Position numbers and translations under genes: made by a program
Notes under the pieces: generated by a model
What the model saw: only the letters and a program-made list of their open reading frames with translations
Databases searched by the model: none
Told to the model about the DNA's origin: nothing
Shown here: piece after piece, positions 23,448-34,409 of the stretch
How positions within the stretch are numbered: the first letter of the stretch is position 1
Layout: every line of letters begins with the position of its first letter
Assembly (NCBI GenBank): GCA_949152475.1
Contig: OX424557.1
Coordinates: 721,965 to 785,964 of the forward strand
Source of the DNA: Terebella lapidaria
Lineage: Eukaryota > Annelida > Polychaeta > Terebellida > Terebellidae
Direction of reading: 5' to 3'
Length of the DNA stretch: 64,000 nucleotides

Positions 23448-23698
23448 TCCTTCTCAACATATTTTTAGGCACTTTTGTGCAAAATTTCAGAAAGATTCGA
23501 TCGTTAACTTTAAAGATAAAAATGTTAACGTCGGACGGACGGACGGACGGACGGCTAGACGGACGGACGGACGACGGATGCAACGCCATGCCAATAGGTT
23601 ATCGGACCAAAGGTCCGGTAACCTAAAATACCTCCTTCTTGAATTATTTTTAAGTATTTTTCTGCAAAATTTCAGAAAAATTCGCCCGTAAACAAAAA
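23448..23698. repeat. Tandem start of two family C 3' ends
   Basis: AATACCTCCTTCT begins a 3' terminal segment at 23448, ending in the hairpin 23596-23624. The same AATACCTCCTTCT segment begins again at about 23630 and is interrupted at about 23708 by the next element. Its remainder, with hairpin AGGTTATCGGACC-ATA-GGTCCGGTAACCT (44731-44759), lies at 44691-44762. Confidence 0.7.
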
Positions 23699-24635
23699 AG
23701 ATAAACATAGCACCAAGGGTGCTGTAGCTTACCGGCAATCATTGAAGGTCAAATTCAAGGTCATCATTCAAACCGCAATATATGGTTTCCCATTTGAATG
23801 TGCCATTACTTAGGCTCTATCTTCAAGTGTTCTATGAGTTTACTCCGCACAGCTCCCATTATGAAAGAAAATTGGGTGAAAATTTCTAAGTCCAAAAAAT
23901 TTTTCAATGGCCAAAAAATTTTTCATTTTTTTTTGGCTGGAAATGGCTCAAAACGAATAGTGACTTGATTTGGGACGAAAAAATTTTTTTTCGACGACCC
24001 GTCAAAAAATCAAAATGGCCGCCACACACAGACTGGCGATTCAAGGGCAACGAAACTTATACACATCATAAAGGTACATAAGAGGAATGTTTTGAAACAA
24101 AAATCTCAAAACTGATCAGACAGTTTTTGAGAAAATGGCCTCCAAAGTCCAAAATTGGCAATTTTTCGACCAAAAAGGTCGTTTTGACCTTCCAAGGTCA
24201 TTGAAGGTCAAATTCAAGGTCATCATTCAAACCGCAATATATGGTTTCCCATTTGAATGTGCCATTACTTAGGCTCTATCTTCAAGTGTTCTATGAGTTT
24301 ACTCCGCACAGCTCCCATTATGAAAGAAAATTGGGTGAAAATTTCTAAGTCCAAAAAATTTTTCAATGGCCAAAAAAAAAAATATTTTTTTTTTTGCTGG
24401 AAATGGCTCAAAACGAATAGTGACTTGATTTGGGACGAAAACATTTTTTTTCGACGACCCGTCAAAAAATCAAAATGGCCGCCACACACAAACTGGCGAT
24501 TCAAGGGCAACGAAACTTATACACATCATAAAGGTACATAAGAGGAATGTTTTGAAACAAAAATCTCAAAACTGATCAGACAGTTTTTGAGAAAATGGCC
24601 TCCAAAGTCCAAAATTGGCAATTTTTCGACCAAAA

Positions 24636-24974
24636 TTCCCAAATTTTAATTGTAAATTTGCCGTTTATTGTTATTACTCACCTCTAAACTACTACATGCT
24701 CCTTTTCGATCCTTTGGATCGTTCTGGATAGAAATTCGCGTACTGAAAGCAAGGCACGATCGTCTGCCTGCATGACTCGAGCGCTCCTTTTGCCGCCAAA
24801 ACCGCCGCGCATATGCGCGCGCAGCTGCGCAGAAGCTTCACTTTTCTGTCCAAAAAACGACAAAAGGAAGCCCCTAGCACACAACTGGCGGGGATGGATG
24901 GGAGGGCCTTTACTGTAGTAGTTTAGAGGTGAGTAATAACAATAAACGGCAAATTTACAATTAAAATTTGGGAA
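24636..24974. mobile_element. Miniature DIRS-related element
   Basis: A 339-bp segment starts TTCCCAAATTTTAATTGTAA and ends with its reverse complement; inverted similarity is about 60 bp. Its interior (about 24690-24860) matches, inverted, the 5' region of the full DIRS element at about 43912-44058. It looks like an internally deleted DIRS derivative. It abuts the left inverted repeat of the full element with no gap. Confidence 0.7.
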
Positions 24975-25122
24975 GTTTATTTTATACATCACCAATCTAA
25001 ACTACTACATGCTCCTTAGAATCAAAGGATAGGCGGTGGAGCAGTAGTGCTAGAGAGTCATGAAAACAGACGATAGTCTTGATTTCAAGCGAATCGCTAA
25101 AATGCTACATTTTCGATATATC

Positions 25123-25857
25123 TGTGGCGATTTTGCCCTAAGCACGCGGCAGGTGATTGTAAACATAAAAGCCATTTATGTGGCCTTTCTGTACTTGGCC
25201 TTGTTTTGACATGCTCCGTTCGAGCGTGCGTTGCCACGGCGACGTATTGTAATTTACGTTCCAGTAAACTATAACAATGGATCGATTTAACCTCGCGTGC
25301 GTCCTACAGTTTGTGGTGTATTATATATACACTGGAAGCGACTCGTTCGAGGAGATTGTCCAAGATCGAGACTAGGACGCACACGAGGCTCGCCATGAGC
25401 TTTGTGTTCCCTGAGTCTGAGTAGTGGGCTCCTAGAGCCCTGGGGACGATTTCCGTGGGGAGGCCCGGGCTGGGAGAGACGAGTTGCTGACTCGGGGGCC
25501 TTCGGCCCTGTGGATCGCCAGCTCTCTCCCTTCCCGGGACATGTGACAGAGGCTCTGGCCAGCATGTCGGACTGTACGGGGTTCCGTCCCCGAGGCAGAC
25601 CGCGGCTCGCCAGGCCCCGCCAGTTAACACCGTGGTGATGAACTAGTTTCTGAACGGTGTCCGTAGGCCTGGGAGTGTCGGGTGGGCTGTTACCTGGTTA
25701 CCGTTAATGATGAAGTAGTTACCGTGTCCGCCGCGACCTCCGGTGAGCGGCCCTGCCGCGAGGATCCGGAATAGCGGATGCGCGTCCGCAAGGACTCGGA
25801 TGAGAGAGGACTATCCTCGAGGATCCCGAAGAGCGGACGGTAGTCAATAACTTTACA
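25123..25857 (+). repeat. 5' LTR of the gypsy element
   Basis: It contains GTGTATTATATATACACTGG at about 25316-25335, a likely TATA region, and a GC-rich 3' half with many CG dinucleotides. Solo copies such as 44895-45630 show that the family has been active elsewhere. Confidence 0.93.
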
Positions 25858-25858
25858 T

Positions 25859-25876
25859 TGGTGCCGTGACCAGGAT
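25859..25876 (+). other. Primer-binding site of the gypsy element
   Basis: TGGTGCCGTGACCAGGAT starts one base after the LTR terminal CA. A tRNA ending in ...CACGGCACCA would pair with it; I cannot name the tRNA from this window. Confidence 0.75.
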
Positions 25877-25970
25877 CAGTCCGACAGTGTTCCATCGCAG
25901 CCTACCGTCACAGTGTTGTCGCCTCCTTAGTCCCTGGGGATCGCCCGCTCCTCAAGGACGTCTCGAAAAA

Positions 25971-28187
25971 ATGACGAGAGCGAAAGAGAAGGCCAAAGAT
26001 AAGGCCGATGAATCCAAGGGGAGGGATAAGGGTGGAAGTGTCGCGGACCACACCCGGTCACGCGACAGCCCCCGTGAGACGTCTCCGGACGACTCCGGCG
26101 GCCGGAAGGAACGCGCGGAAACCTCCGTGGACAAGACCCCGTCCGCGGAGACGACTCCGGCGTCCCTGGCTCCGTCTTCGGACGTAGAGTCGGGCCCCGC
26201 GGGGCCGCAGCAGGAGTTGCCGTCAAGGCCGGACCTTGACGTGTTAGGCGCGGTGGGTGGAGCTGGCAACGGCTCTACGCCGCGCCCGCCCGCGCCCAGA
26301 ACAGATCCGTGGCAATCGGCACCCTTCCATAAGACGCCTTCGGGCGTCCGGAATCGAGCGCCGATGCATGCGGGTCCTTCTGGACGAGCGGACCAGTCTT
26401 ACCAGATGCCGCACCCGGCCGGGTGGGCTCCCTCGCGGGCCTCTGGCATGGGTTCTGGTCGGTCCGCACCGGGCAGTGTGGTGGATCAGCTCACCGACGC
26501 ACTTGGTGAGCTGGCTCCCCTCGGGCGCTATGACCGCGCCCGGTCGCCCCATCAGGGACGATCAGACCGGCGGAACCGCTCCCCTTCTCCGCTGTCACAA
26601 GGCAACTCGGGGCCTTTGACGGAGAGGGAGAGGTGGCTGATTTCCGAGGCGCTTGTACTGTTCAAGCGGAATCAGCTGCATTCGAGCGTTGACCCGTCGG
26701 TCACCCTAAGTCCGGGGATGTCTGGGCCAGTAGCCCCTCCCCAAGTCCTGCCGAGTCCGCAGGCGCCAGTGGCCCCCGCAATGGGACCCGCGCCTGCCCC
26801 GCGGCTCGGAGGCACCACGTTGGCGACCGCGTCGACCGTTCCGACGGTTGGAGCGCAAGCCGCGTGGTCGACTTACCCTGGCACGTACAGTGTGTCGGAC
26901 GGGCAGTGGCAACAGGCGGCTTCGGCCCCAAGCTTTGCCGCCCCTTCTGGAGCCTACCCAGTAGGTTCGATGGGAGCCCCGCCCGCACCTAGCCAGAGTG
27001 GGTTTTCAGCGGGAATGATCCCGGCGGCAAACGTGAGCTTCCCTGCTCCTATGTCCGCGGCGTCGATGTTTGCTCCGGCAGACTCCGCCGCAGGCGTGGG
27101 AAGCGCGCGGAACTTGCCGCAGTACACGGACGACCCCGGAGCCGGGACCGCACGTCGGGCGCGTAACAAACGCGATGACGGGCCCGACCACTCTTCGTGG
27201 CGGAAACGGTTCAACGGGGACAACGCCGACTTGGAGGACTACTTGCTCCAGGTATGGCGTACCGCCGTGTACGAAGGATGGTCCCAGCCTGAGGCTGGAC
27301 ACGTCCTCGCGGGGAGCCTGGAAGGGAAAGCTCTCCGCGTGATGCCGTGTCTGCCGGTAGGAACAGTGACGTTCGGCGAGGTTGCTCGTCAACTTCGCCT
27401 GCTGTTCCCGCCGACGACCAATCGGCGGCAGTCTGAACGAGAGTTCAAGGCGCGTATCCGCCAGCCGACTGAGTCCGTGACAGACTATGCGTACAGCTTA
27501 CGCATACTCGGCCGGAGAGCTTTTCCGGACATGGACTCCAGACGGTTTGAGACGATGCTGATCGATCAGTTCATCGATGGCCAGCCTTACCACCTAGCGT
27601 ACGGGCTGGCCACCCATGAAAAGCGATCGATGGAGGAGGCGATAGACTCCGCGCTTGCGCTTGAGATGGCTGTCCGTCCGAGACAGTTGCCTCCAGCCTC
27701 GGCTCCGGCCCCGGCTGTACCCGCGCAGGTGGCGACTCCTCCTCCGGTCAAGGCATCGCAGGTAACCCCGTGGCAGGACCCGGTCGTCCGGGAACCCGCC
27801 AGGGAACCTACCCAGCAGTGGGTTAGTGCGCCGGCACCTTCTACAGGGGTGCCCGCACATGCGGCACCGGTCGCCGCGCCGCACTCGCCTTCGGACGAGT
27901 GCGACATAGAGGAATACGACCTCGGCGCCGCGCAGATGATTGCGCACTGCGCCGGGCTCGAAGCTCCGGGAGCCGCAGAATGTTGCGCGTTCACCTCCGG
28001 ACCAGCTCAGAACCGTCCCTGCTACTTCTGCGGAAAGCAGGGACACTTTTGGCTGAAGTGTCCGGAGTTGTTGGAACGCCTGCGGTCGCGCGGATACCAG
28101 GGAGCTCTCCCTGGCCCGCAACGGAGGAATTCCTTCCGGTCTGGTCCTCCGGGACAGCAGAATCGGAACCCGCGGCAGGGAAACTAG
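25971..28187 (+). CDS. gag: Gag polyprotein of the gypsy element
   Basis: The frame is open from 25866, but the first ATG is at 25971 in AAAAAATGACG, giving about 738 residues. The first ~390 residues are rich in Pro, Ser, Ala and Arg and look disordered. A capsid-like retrotrans_gag region follows at about nt 27180-27670, starting near SSWRKRFNGDN and including a conserved-looking QLRLLFPP and REFKARIRQ. A single CCHC zinc knuckle (CYFCGKQGHFWLKC, nt 28020-28061) near the C terminus fits nucleic-acid binding. The frame ends at TAG 28185-28187, immediately after the GGGAAAC slip site. Its role is to form the particle that packages element RNA. Confidence 0.92.
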   Translation: MTRAKEKAKDKADESKGRDKGGSVADHTRSRDSPRETSPDDSGGRKERAETSVDKTPSAETTPASLAPSSDVESGPAGPQQELPSRPDLDVLGAVGGAGNGSTPRPPAPRTDPWQSAPFHKTPSGVRNRAPMHAGPSGRADQSYQMPHPAGWAPSRASGMGSGRSAPGSVVDQLTDALGELAPLGRYDRARSPHQGRSDRRNRSPSPLSQGNSGPLTERERWLISEALVLFKRNQLHSSVDPSVTLSPGMSGPVAPPQVLPSPQAPVAPAMGPAPAPRLGGTTLATASTVPTVGAQAAWSTYPGTYSVSDGQWQQAASAPSFAAPSGAYPVGSMGAPPAPSQSGFSAGMIPAANVSFPAPMSAASMFAPADSAAGVGSARNLPQYTDDPGAGTARRARNKRDDGPDHSSWRKRFNGDNADLEDYLLQVWRTAVYEGWSQPEAGHVLAGSLEGKALRVMPCLPVGTVTFGEVARQLRLLFPPTTNRRQSEREFKARIRQPTESVTDYAYSLRILGRRAFPDMDSRRFETMLIDQFIDGQPYHLAYGLATHEKRSMEEAIDSALALEMAVRPRQLPPASAPAPAVPAQVATPPPVKASQVTPWQDPVVREPAREPTQQWVSAPAPSTGVPAHAAPVAAPHSPSDECDIEEYDLGAAQMIAHCAGLEAPGAAECCAFTSGPAQNRPCYFCGKQGHFWLKCPELLERLRSRGYQGALPGPQRRNSFRSGPPGQQNRNPRQGN

Positions 28188-28221
28188 ATCCGGACGTGGT
28201 GGCGACCAACACTGCGTCCGG
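28178..28221 (+). promoter_or_regulatory. -1 ribosomal frameshift signal between gag and pol
   Basis: GGGAAAC (28178-28184) lies in the gag frame as G GGA AAC, directly before the gag TAG, fitting the X XXY YYZ rule. After a 5-nt spacer, CCGGACG (28190-28196) can pair perfectly with CGTCCGG (28215-28221). The loop holds a smaller TGGT/ACCA stem. Pol is in the -1 frame relative to gag (27899 versus 25866 modulo 3). The same heptamer is used by some retroviruses. Confidence 0.85.
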
Positions 28222-31200
28222 GGATAGTTGTTCGGTGGCAAACGATGCCGCCCCACCCGCTGATGAGCAGGACGGACCCCAAGTGGATATGACTTCTCCG
28301 GAAGTAGTCCTTGGAGACCAGTCTAGCTCCTCCGCGGCTGAGGCGGATGGCGAGGACTCCGTAGATGAGCCCAGCGCGTGCGAAAGGTATCGCCCGACCT
28401 GCGCGCTGGTGAGGGACCCCTGCTGGTACCTGCCCCTGTCCTTCGGACGGGAGCCGGTCCGGTTCCTCATAGACTCAGGCTCGGAGGTGACCCTCGTGGC
28501 CGCCGGAACGTTTAGGAAGGAGCCCGCACTCCGCAACCTTGAGTTGCGAGATCCCGGACCATACAAGCTCTACGGAGCGGGAGACAACCGCATCCGTATC
28601 CATGGCATCATCGATCTGCCTATTACCCTTGGGGACAAGGTGTATCTGACAGAGGCGATCGTGGCGGATATCGGAGCGGCCGGGATAATTGGGATGAATT
28701 TCCTACGGGTCCACCGGGTGATTGCCAACTTTAGCGCTGGCGAGTTCCGGATGGGAGAGGACACACACTTCCTCTTCCGCTCGGGCCCGATGCATTCATT
28801 CCAGATGCGGACATCGCGCACTGTAGTAGTGCCGCCGATGAGTGAGATGATCATCGAGACGAGGCCGCGGCGTCCCCGCATGCCCCTCGATGGTCGTCCG
28901 TGTATAGTGCAACCCGTGAGCAGTTTCGCCGCAGGAACTGGGCTCGTGCTGGGTGGGGCCCTGGTCATGTCCAACCCCCGCGCGATGCCCATCCTTGTGG
29001 TGAATCCTACGGATGCTCCGATTGTACTGAAGCGCGGATGCATAGCAGCTACTGCTATTCCCGCGGCTTCGAGTCGTGTCATCCCCGACGATCCGGTCTG
29101 CCGCGCTGCGTGCGCGGCGGCGGCCGCCGGAGATGATCCGTTCACCCTGCCGGACCATTTGGAATCTCGGGTTCCGAAGGACCGGCTGGATGAAGAGCAG
29201 CGCCAAGCGCTCCGCAGACTGCTGCGGCAGTATGCGGATGTGTTCATGGGTCCTGATGGTGCGGTTGGCAAGACTGACGTCGCCAAGCACCGCATCGACC
29301 TCGTGGACGAGCGTCCTCTCAAGCAGCGTCTTCGTCGGGCAGCAATAGTGCACCAAGAGGTCATAGACCAGGAGGTGCAAAAGATGCTCGACTTGGACAT
29401 CATCGAACCCAGTGACAGCCCTTGGGCCAGTCCGGTGGTTATGGTGAAGAAGAAGGACGGCTCGTGGAGGTTCTGCGTGGACTATCGGAAACTCAACGAT
29501 GCCACGCGGAAGGACTCATATCCTCTCCCGCACATTGAGGATACCTTCGATGCCCTGGCCGGGTCGCACTATTTCTGTGCTCTGGATCTGGCCTCCGGGT
29601 ATTGGCAGGTGGAGATGGAGGAGAGTGATCGGGCGAAGACTGCCTTCGTTACCAAGAACGGGCTCTACCAATTCAAGGTAATGCCGTTCGGGCTCTGTAA
29701 CGCACCAGCGACGTTCGAGCGCCTCATGGAGATGGTACTCAAAGGGTTCCTCTGGAAGCGATGTATGGTCTACATCGACGATGTCGTCGTGTATGGCCGG
29801 TCGTTCGAGGAAACCCTCACCAACCTCCAGATGGTGCTCCATCGCATCCGCGGAGCAGGGCTTAAATTGAAGCCAAGTAAGTGCGAGCTATTCGCGCAGG
29901 AAATCCTGTACTTGGGCTTCATGGTAACGGGCACCGGAGTGAGACCAGACCCCGCAAAGGTGGCGGCCGTGCAGAAATGGCCTCCGCCATGTAACGTGGC
30001 GGACGTGAGGTCCTTCTTGGGCTTCGCGAGCTACCACCGCAGGTTTATTCGCGGCTTTGCGGAGATCGCGCGTCCCCTTACTATCCTCACGGAAAAGGGC
30101 GCCGATTTTGTTTGGTCCGCCGAGCAGGCTAACGCCTTCTCGGGACTCCGGCAGGCCTTGGTAGTGGCCCCGGTGCTGCGGCACCCTCGTCCGGACTGCG
30201 AGTTCATCCTGGACACCGACGCGAGTAACTTCGCGCTTGGCGGTGTCCTCTCGCAGATCGTGGATGGGCAAGAGCGGGTAGTAGCTTATGCGAGTGTGGC
30301 CTTGAGCCGCTCTCAAATGAACTACTGCACCACTCATCGCGAGTTGCTCGCGGTGGTTACGATGACCAAGCGTTTCCGGCACTATTTGTTGGGACGCCAT
30401 TTCCGCTTGCGGACTGATCATAGTTCGCTGAGATGGCTCCTCAACTATAGTGAGGCCGACGGCTTGGTGGCGCGGTGGCTCGTCAAACTCCAAGAGTATG
30501 ACATGCAGATAGAGCATCGCGCTGGTAAGATGCACGGCAACGCGGACGGCCTGTCCCGTTGTCATAAGTGCAAGAATCCGGGTTGTGCAGGGATGGCACC
30601 ATTCCAGCAAGCCGCGGATTCGTCCTCAGACTCGGAATTGGACGTTCCGGGGAGACCGCAGGCCGCCGCCCCCTTTAACAACACGGCGGCCGGAGCGTCT
30701 AGGGCTCATCTCCGCGCGCGGACCCGCCGATATCGGCGAGGGCGTCCCGCATATGAAGCGGAGGTGCGGCTCAGCTCCAGCGAGTCTTCCTCGAGTCCGG
30801 CGGTGTACTCCTCGTGGGTACCCTCGTCCTCTGGAGAGTCTGAGTATGAGCGGTCCTTGCCCCCTGTGGTGATGGCCGCTGCGGCGCAGCCGGACGCGAC
30901 GGATGAGGAGCCTAATTACTTGGGTGGCTACTCTCCGGCGCAGATAGCTGCGGCGCAGAGAGCTGACAGAGCTCTGGCACCGGTAATCACAGCCCTTGAG
31001 GCCGGCCAGAAGCCCTCGAAGGATGAGCGGAAGACCTACAGGGAGGAGACCTTGTCTCTAGTATCTCAGTGGGAACGACTCTCCTTGAGGGATGGCCTCT
31101 TATACCGGCGCTATGAGCCACCGACCCCACTGCCTCCAATATGGCAGTTGGTGCTTCCGGCGGAGCTGCGGAAAGAAGTACTCCACCAGTTGCATGACCT

Positions 31201-32494
31201 CCGGGTGACCGGTCACTTGGGAATCCGGAGGACCGTCCATAGGCTACAACAGCGCTTTCATTGGCCTGGTAGCGGCTTGGACGTGCAACGGTGGTGCGCA
31301 GCCTGCCCTCGGTGTCAAGCTCGCAAAGGAGTCCCGACTCCTGGCCGCCACCCCTTAACCACGGTTAAGGCGGGCGCGCCGTTTGATCGGATAGCTTTGG
31401 ATATACTGGATACCCACCGGGTCACCCCGCGCGGTTTCCGGTACATCCTGGTGATATCCGACTATTTTACCAAGTATACCGACGCCTACCCACTGCGCCG
31501 CCAGACTGCGGACGAGGTAGCTCGGTTATTGGTGAATAGATGGGTGGTGTACCATGGGGTACCTAAACAGGTACATTCGGATCAGGGCACGCAATTTGAG
31601 AGCAACCTGTTCCGGAACCTAGCACAGATGCTAGGGAGTACCAAGGTGCGGACCACCCCCTACAGGCCCCAGTCTGATGGCCAGGTCGAACGCTTTAATC
31701 GATCGGTCCTCAACATGCTGGCGGCCTTTGTGAATGATCGTGCGAATGATTGGGATGACCACCTCCCGTATGTCTTAATGGCGTACAGGTCGTCGGTCCA
31801 CTCTTCGACCGGAGTTACTCCGCACGCGATGTTGTACGGCCGGGAGTTAAGTTTGCCCGTGGATATTATGTATCCAACTGCGGCAGAGACCGGCGCAGTA
31901 CCCCAGTGCGGTCCGGAGTACGTGGAGTGGATTCGCCGCGCCCTGGCGAACGCCCATGATTTCGCGCGCGCGCGCCTGGACAAGTCTGCCCTCCGGCAGA
32001 AGCGAGGCTATGACGCCCATGCTAAGGGTAGGCCAGCTTTTGCGGAAGGCGACAAGGTGCGCTACTATTATCCGCCGCTTAAGCAAGGCAATAAATTTGC
32101 TAAGCCGTGGATAGGCCCGTTTACCGTACTGAAACAGGTGACAGATGTGGACTACCGGATCCGGAGGGATTCCGATCCGGACAGGGTTCTGGTTGTCCAT
32201 ATCGATAATCTGAAGAAGTACGAGGGCCCGCTTGTCATGGATCCGCTAATTCAAGATGCGGAACCGGATGACGCTCCCGTATGGGATCCGTCCGGTCAGC
32301 ATCCGCGGACTCCGGACGAGCGTGTGCGCCGTATGGTGGGCCTCCCGGACCTCTCTGACCCGTCAGATGATGGGCTGGGTGGCTATCAGCCAGATGACGG
32401 CGATCCGCAGGTACCTCCACTCCCTCCAGTACCTGCGGATGACGGGCGGCCACGCCGGAAACCACGTGCGCCAGCCCGGTATGGGTGGGAATAA
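28182..32494 (+). CDS. pol: Pol polyprotein: protease, RT, RNase H, integrase
   Basis: The frame is open from 27899, but translation is expected from the frameshift at about 28182, adding about 1437 residues to Gag. Domains in order: aspartic protease with DSG (codons at 28472-28480); reverse transcriptase with VMPFGLCNAP and YIDD (29771-29782); RNase H with TDAS, a THRE motif and TDHSS; a Ser-rich linker at about 30600-30900; integrase with an HHCC zinc finger (ending CPRC near 31310) and catalytic residues in LDILD, HSDQGTQF and GQVERFN; and a C-terminal IGPF motif of the GPY/F module. No chromodomain is seen. No stop or frameshift is visible, so the enzyme set looks intact. It copies element RNA to DNA and integrates it. 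Confidence 0.95.
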
Positions 32495-34409
32495 CCTTCC
32501 GCCCATGCGGATGCGTCTGCGGTACCCGTCGATCATACTACGGACGGGTTTTAGGTCGTTCCGTGAGAGTCCGCACGACTTACCTCCGCGGGTGGCTACT
32601 TTGTGGCCATCTTCGGAGTTGAGGTCCGCGGAGACTTTCATGTAGTAACGCCGCCGCTCCGCATCCGCCCTCCTGTAGTTTCTAGCGCCAGGGACGTGCG
32701 GATGGCCGGTCCGCACCTTGTGGACGGCTGTCCGGCGTAATCCGTACAACGGTTACGCTGGCCGGACGAATTTACTGATTCGGCCGGACGCCCCTGGTCC
32801 CGGGACAACCTCTTATATGGCCAGACTGAGGTTGGGATTTACGTCCGCTACGGGAGAAGCGTCTTCCCACGGATTTGGGGAACTGGCTCTGGACGCGGGG
32901 ATAGTGTCCGCCGATGAGGACTGATGTCCGCGGTTCGTCCGCGTGACTCGTCCGGCGTCCGCGGCGCTTTAAGATGACGCACTTCGGTGTAGTTATCCCC
33001 CGTGAGCCACTACTGTAATTGCGGTTATAGTAGATTAAGGTTTCTTACGGCAGGAAACCGACTATCCATTATGATAATGGAGCGGTTGTTAAGTCCGCGT
33101 GTGCGGACCAGCCGCGGCAGCGGGTGACGCTCGTTCTCGTCCGGATCGTACCTTACAATACGCGGTCCGGCCGGAATGACCGGAACCCCGGCCCCCTTCT
33201 AAGAAGGGGGTCGTATATTACATGCGCAACACTTGTGGTGGCTTCTAATTCCAATTTCATCTTCATTGGATAAGGGCAATACGCCGTACAATGGTAGACG
33301 TCCGGCCTGGACTCCGTCCGCGGGCAGCCCCGGACGTCCGCCGGCTATTGCTTTCACCATCTTTGGGCGCCTCTAGATTGGGCGCCGGTATGAAGGGTTC
33401 GCCCCCTAACCAGTGCGGTTATGGACCATGCCGGCTCCGCGTCTAAATCTATTGGCTCCGCGCTCCGGTAGTCGTTTGAGGAGGCTCTGGGCTGGACCGG
33501 GCACCGCTCCGCGGCCGGGCAGTACGTCGGGGATGCTAGTGGGCGCTTTGCAAACGCCCATAGGGCGCCCGATTGTCTGTCCGGACGTCATGGGTATGTC
33601 CGATCGCCCTGTAAGCGTGCCAGCGGCTATGGGGAGTGATTTTGTTTATTTTCCATCTCATTTATTATTTATGGGAGGATTATAAGCCACAAGTGTGTGC
33701 GTGTTTCCCGTGGAAATGCTATTCTTACTCATTTATCCCATATATGAGAAAGTTTAGTGATATATCTTTTCCCTGGTGCAATAGAGAGTAAGAAATCGGG
33801 AGATTTCTGCTTTCGCAAGAGGGGTGTAGGAGATTGTGTACATTGTATCGAAGGCTGTATGCCGTGATCTATGAAAAGCATGCAAGCGGTGGTGGATTTA
33901 TTTTCATTGCTGCTTGAGCGGTGTTAAATTTTTATTTATCGCTGCTGATAGGGTGACATAATCGTAACACCCACAAGTAGTTTGGCTTTTTGATACATTG
34001 TATACAATCTTTAACCTGCGAGGGTGATTAACTTCACGTCATTGATCGCCAGTGCGAAAGCTATTGCTAATGACTGCTGTTAATTACTGTAGTATTTTAG
34101 CGGGTTCCCCCGGGATGGCTTGTGTACACAAGCCACCCGTATACATGGCATGAAAGGAGTCACCGGGGGGAGATGCGTGTATGGGAATGCGGGAATGTAA
34201 AACGTCCTTTTGTCTGTCGATCGGGTAGATGCAGTGAATAGACGTTTCCACGGGAACGCGTCATACGATGCGTGTGCAGTATAACTGCCAACACTTGATG
34301 CCTATAATCGATGTAACTCGACACCTTCTCGTCATTCAAGCGCTCGGCACTGGTGGAGACGGATCTGCGGATCTGACTCCCAGTGTTTAGAGCGATTAGA
34401 GCGCTTGAA
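32495..34409 (+). other. Long non-coding interval between pol and the third coding region
   Basis: This 1.9-kb interval has no frame longer than about 130 codons. The first part is GC-rich with many CCGG and TCCGCG motifs; the part after about 33640 is AT-rich. GATCTGACTCCCAG at about 34369-34382 could be a splice acceptor ahead of ATG 34410. I see no env-like signal peptide or membrane segment here. Confidence 0.6.

Larger units (their letters stand above)
19736..23624 (+). mobile_element. Family C element with hairpin ends, split by an LTR element
   Basis: The 5' hairpin TTAGCC-CAAA-GGCTAA (19736-19751) is followed by AGGTTACCGGACA (19755-19767). The 3' end has an (ACGG)n tract at about 23530-23575 and the hairpin AGGTTATCGGACC-AAA-GGTCCGGTAACCT (23596-23624). 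The interior has GACC/GGTC-rich repeats and AAAATGGCCGCC segments, with no coding region. Removing the LTR element at 20128-22499 rejoins CTATAGAAG with CAAATCTG. The core plus (ACGG)n layout resembles bivalve pearl elements as I recall them. Confidence 0.7.

Noticed and set aside
25971-26600. Minus-strand frames across gag (around 100 codons)
   Set aside because: They are antisense shadows in GC-rich coding sequence with no independent features.
26701-26988. G-rich and poly-C runs as evidence of telomeric sequence
   Set aside because: No TTAGGG or related telomeric hexamer tandem is present anywhere in the window.
32495-34409. Env-like gene between pol and the 3' LTR
   Set aside because: No long frame, signal peptide or transmembrane segment in this interval, and none in the downstream third coding region.
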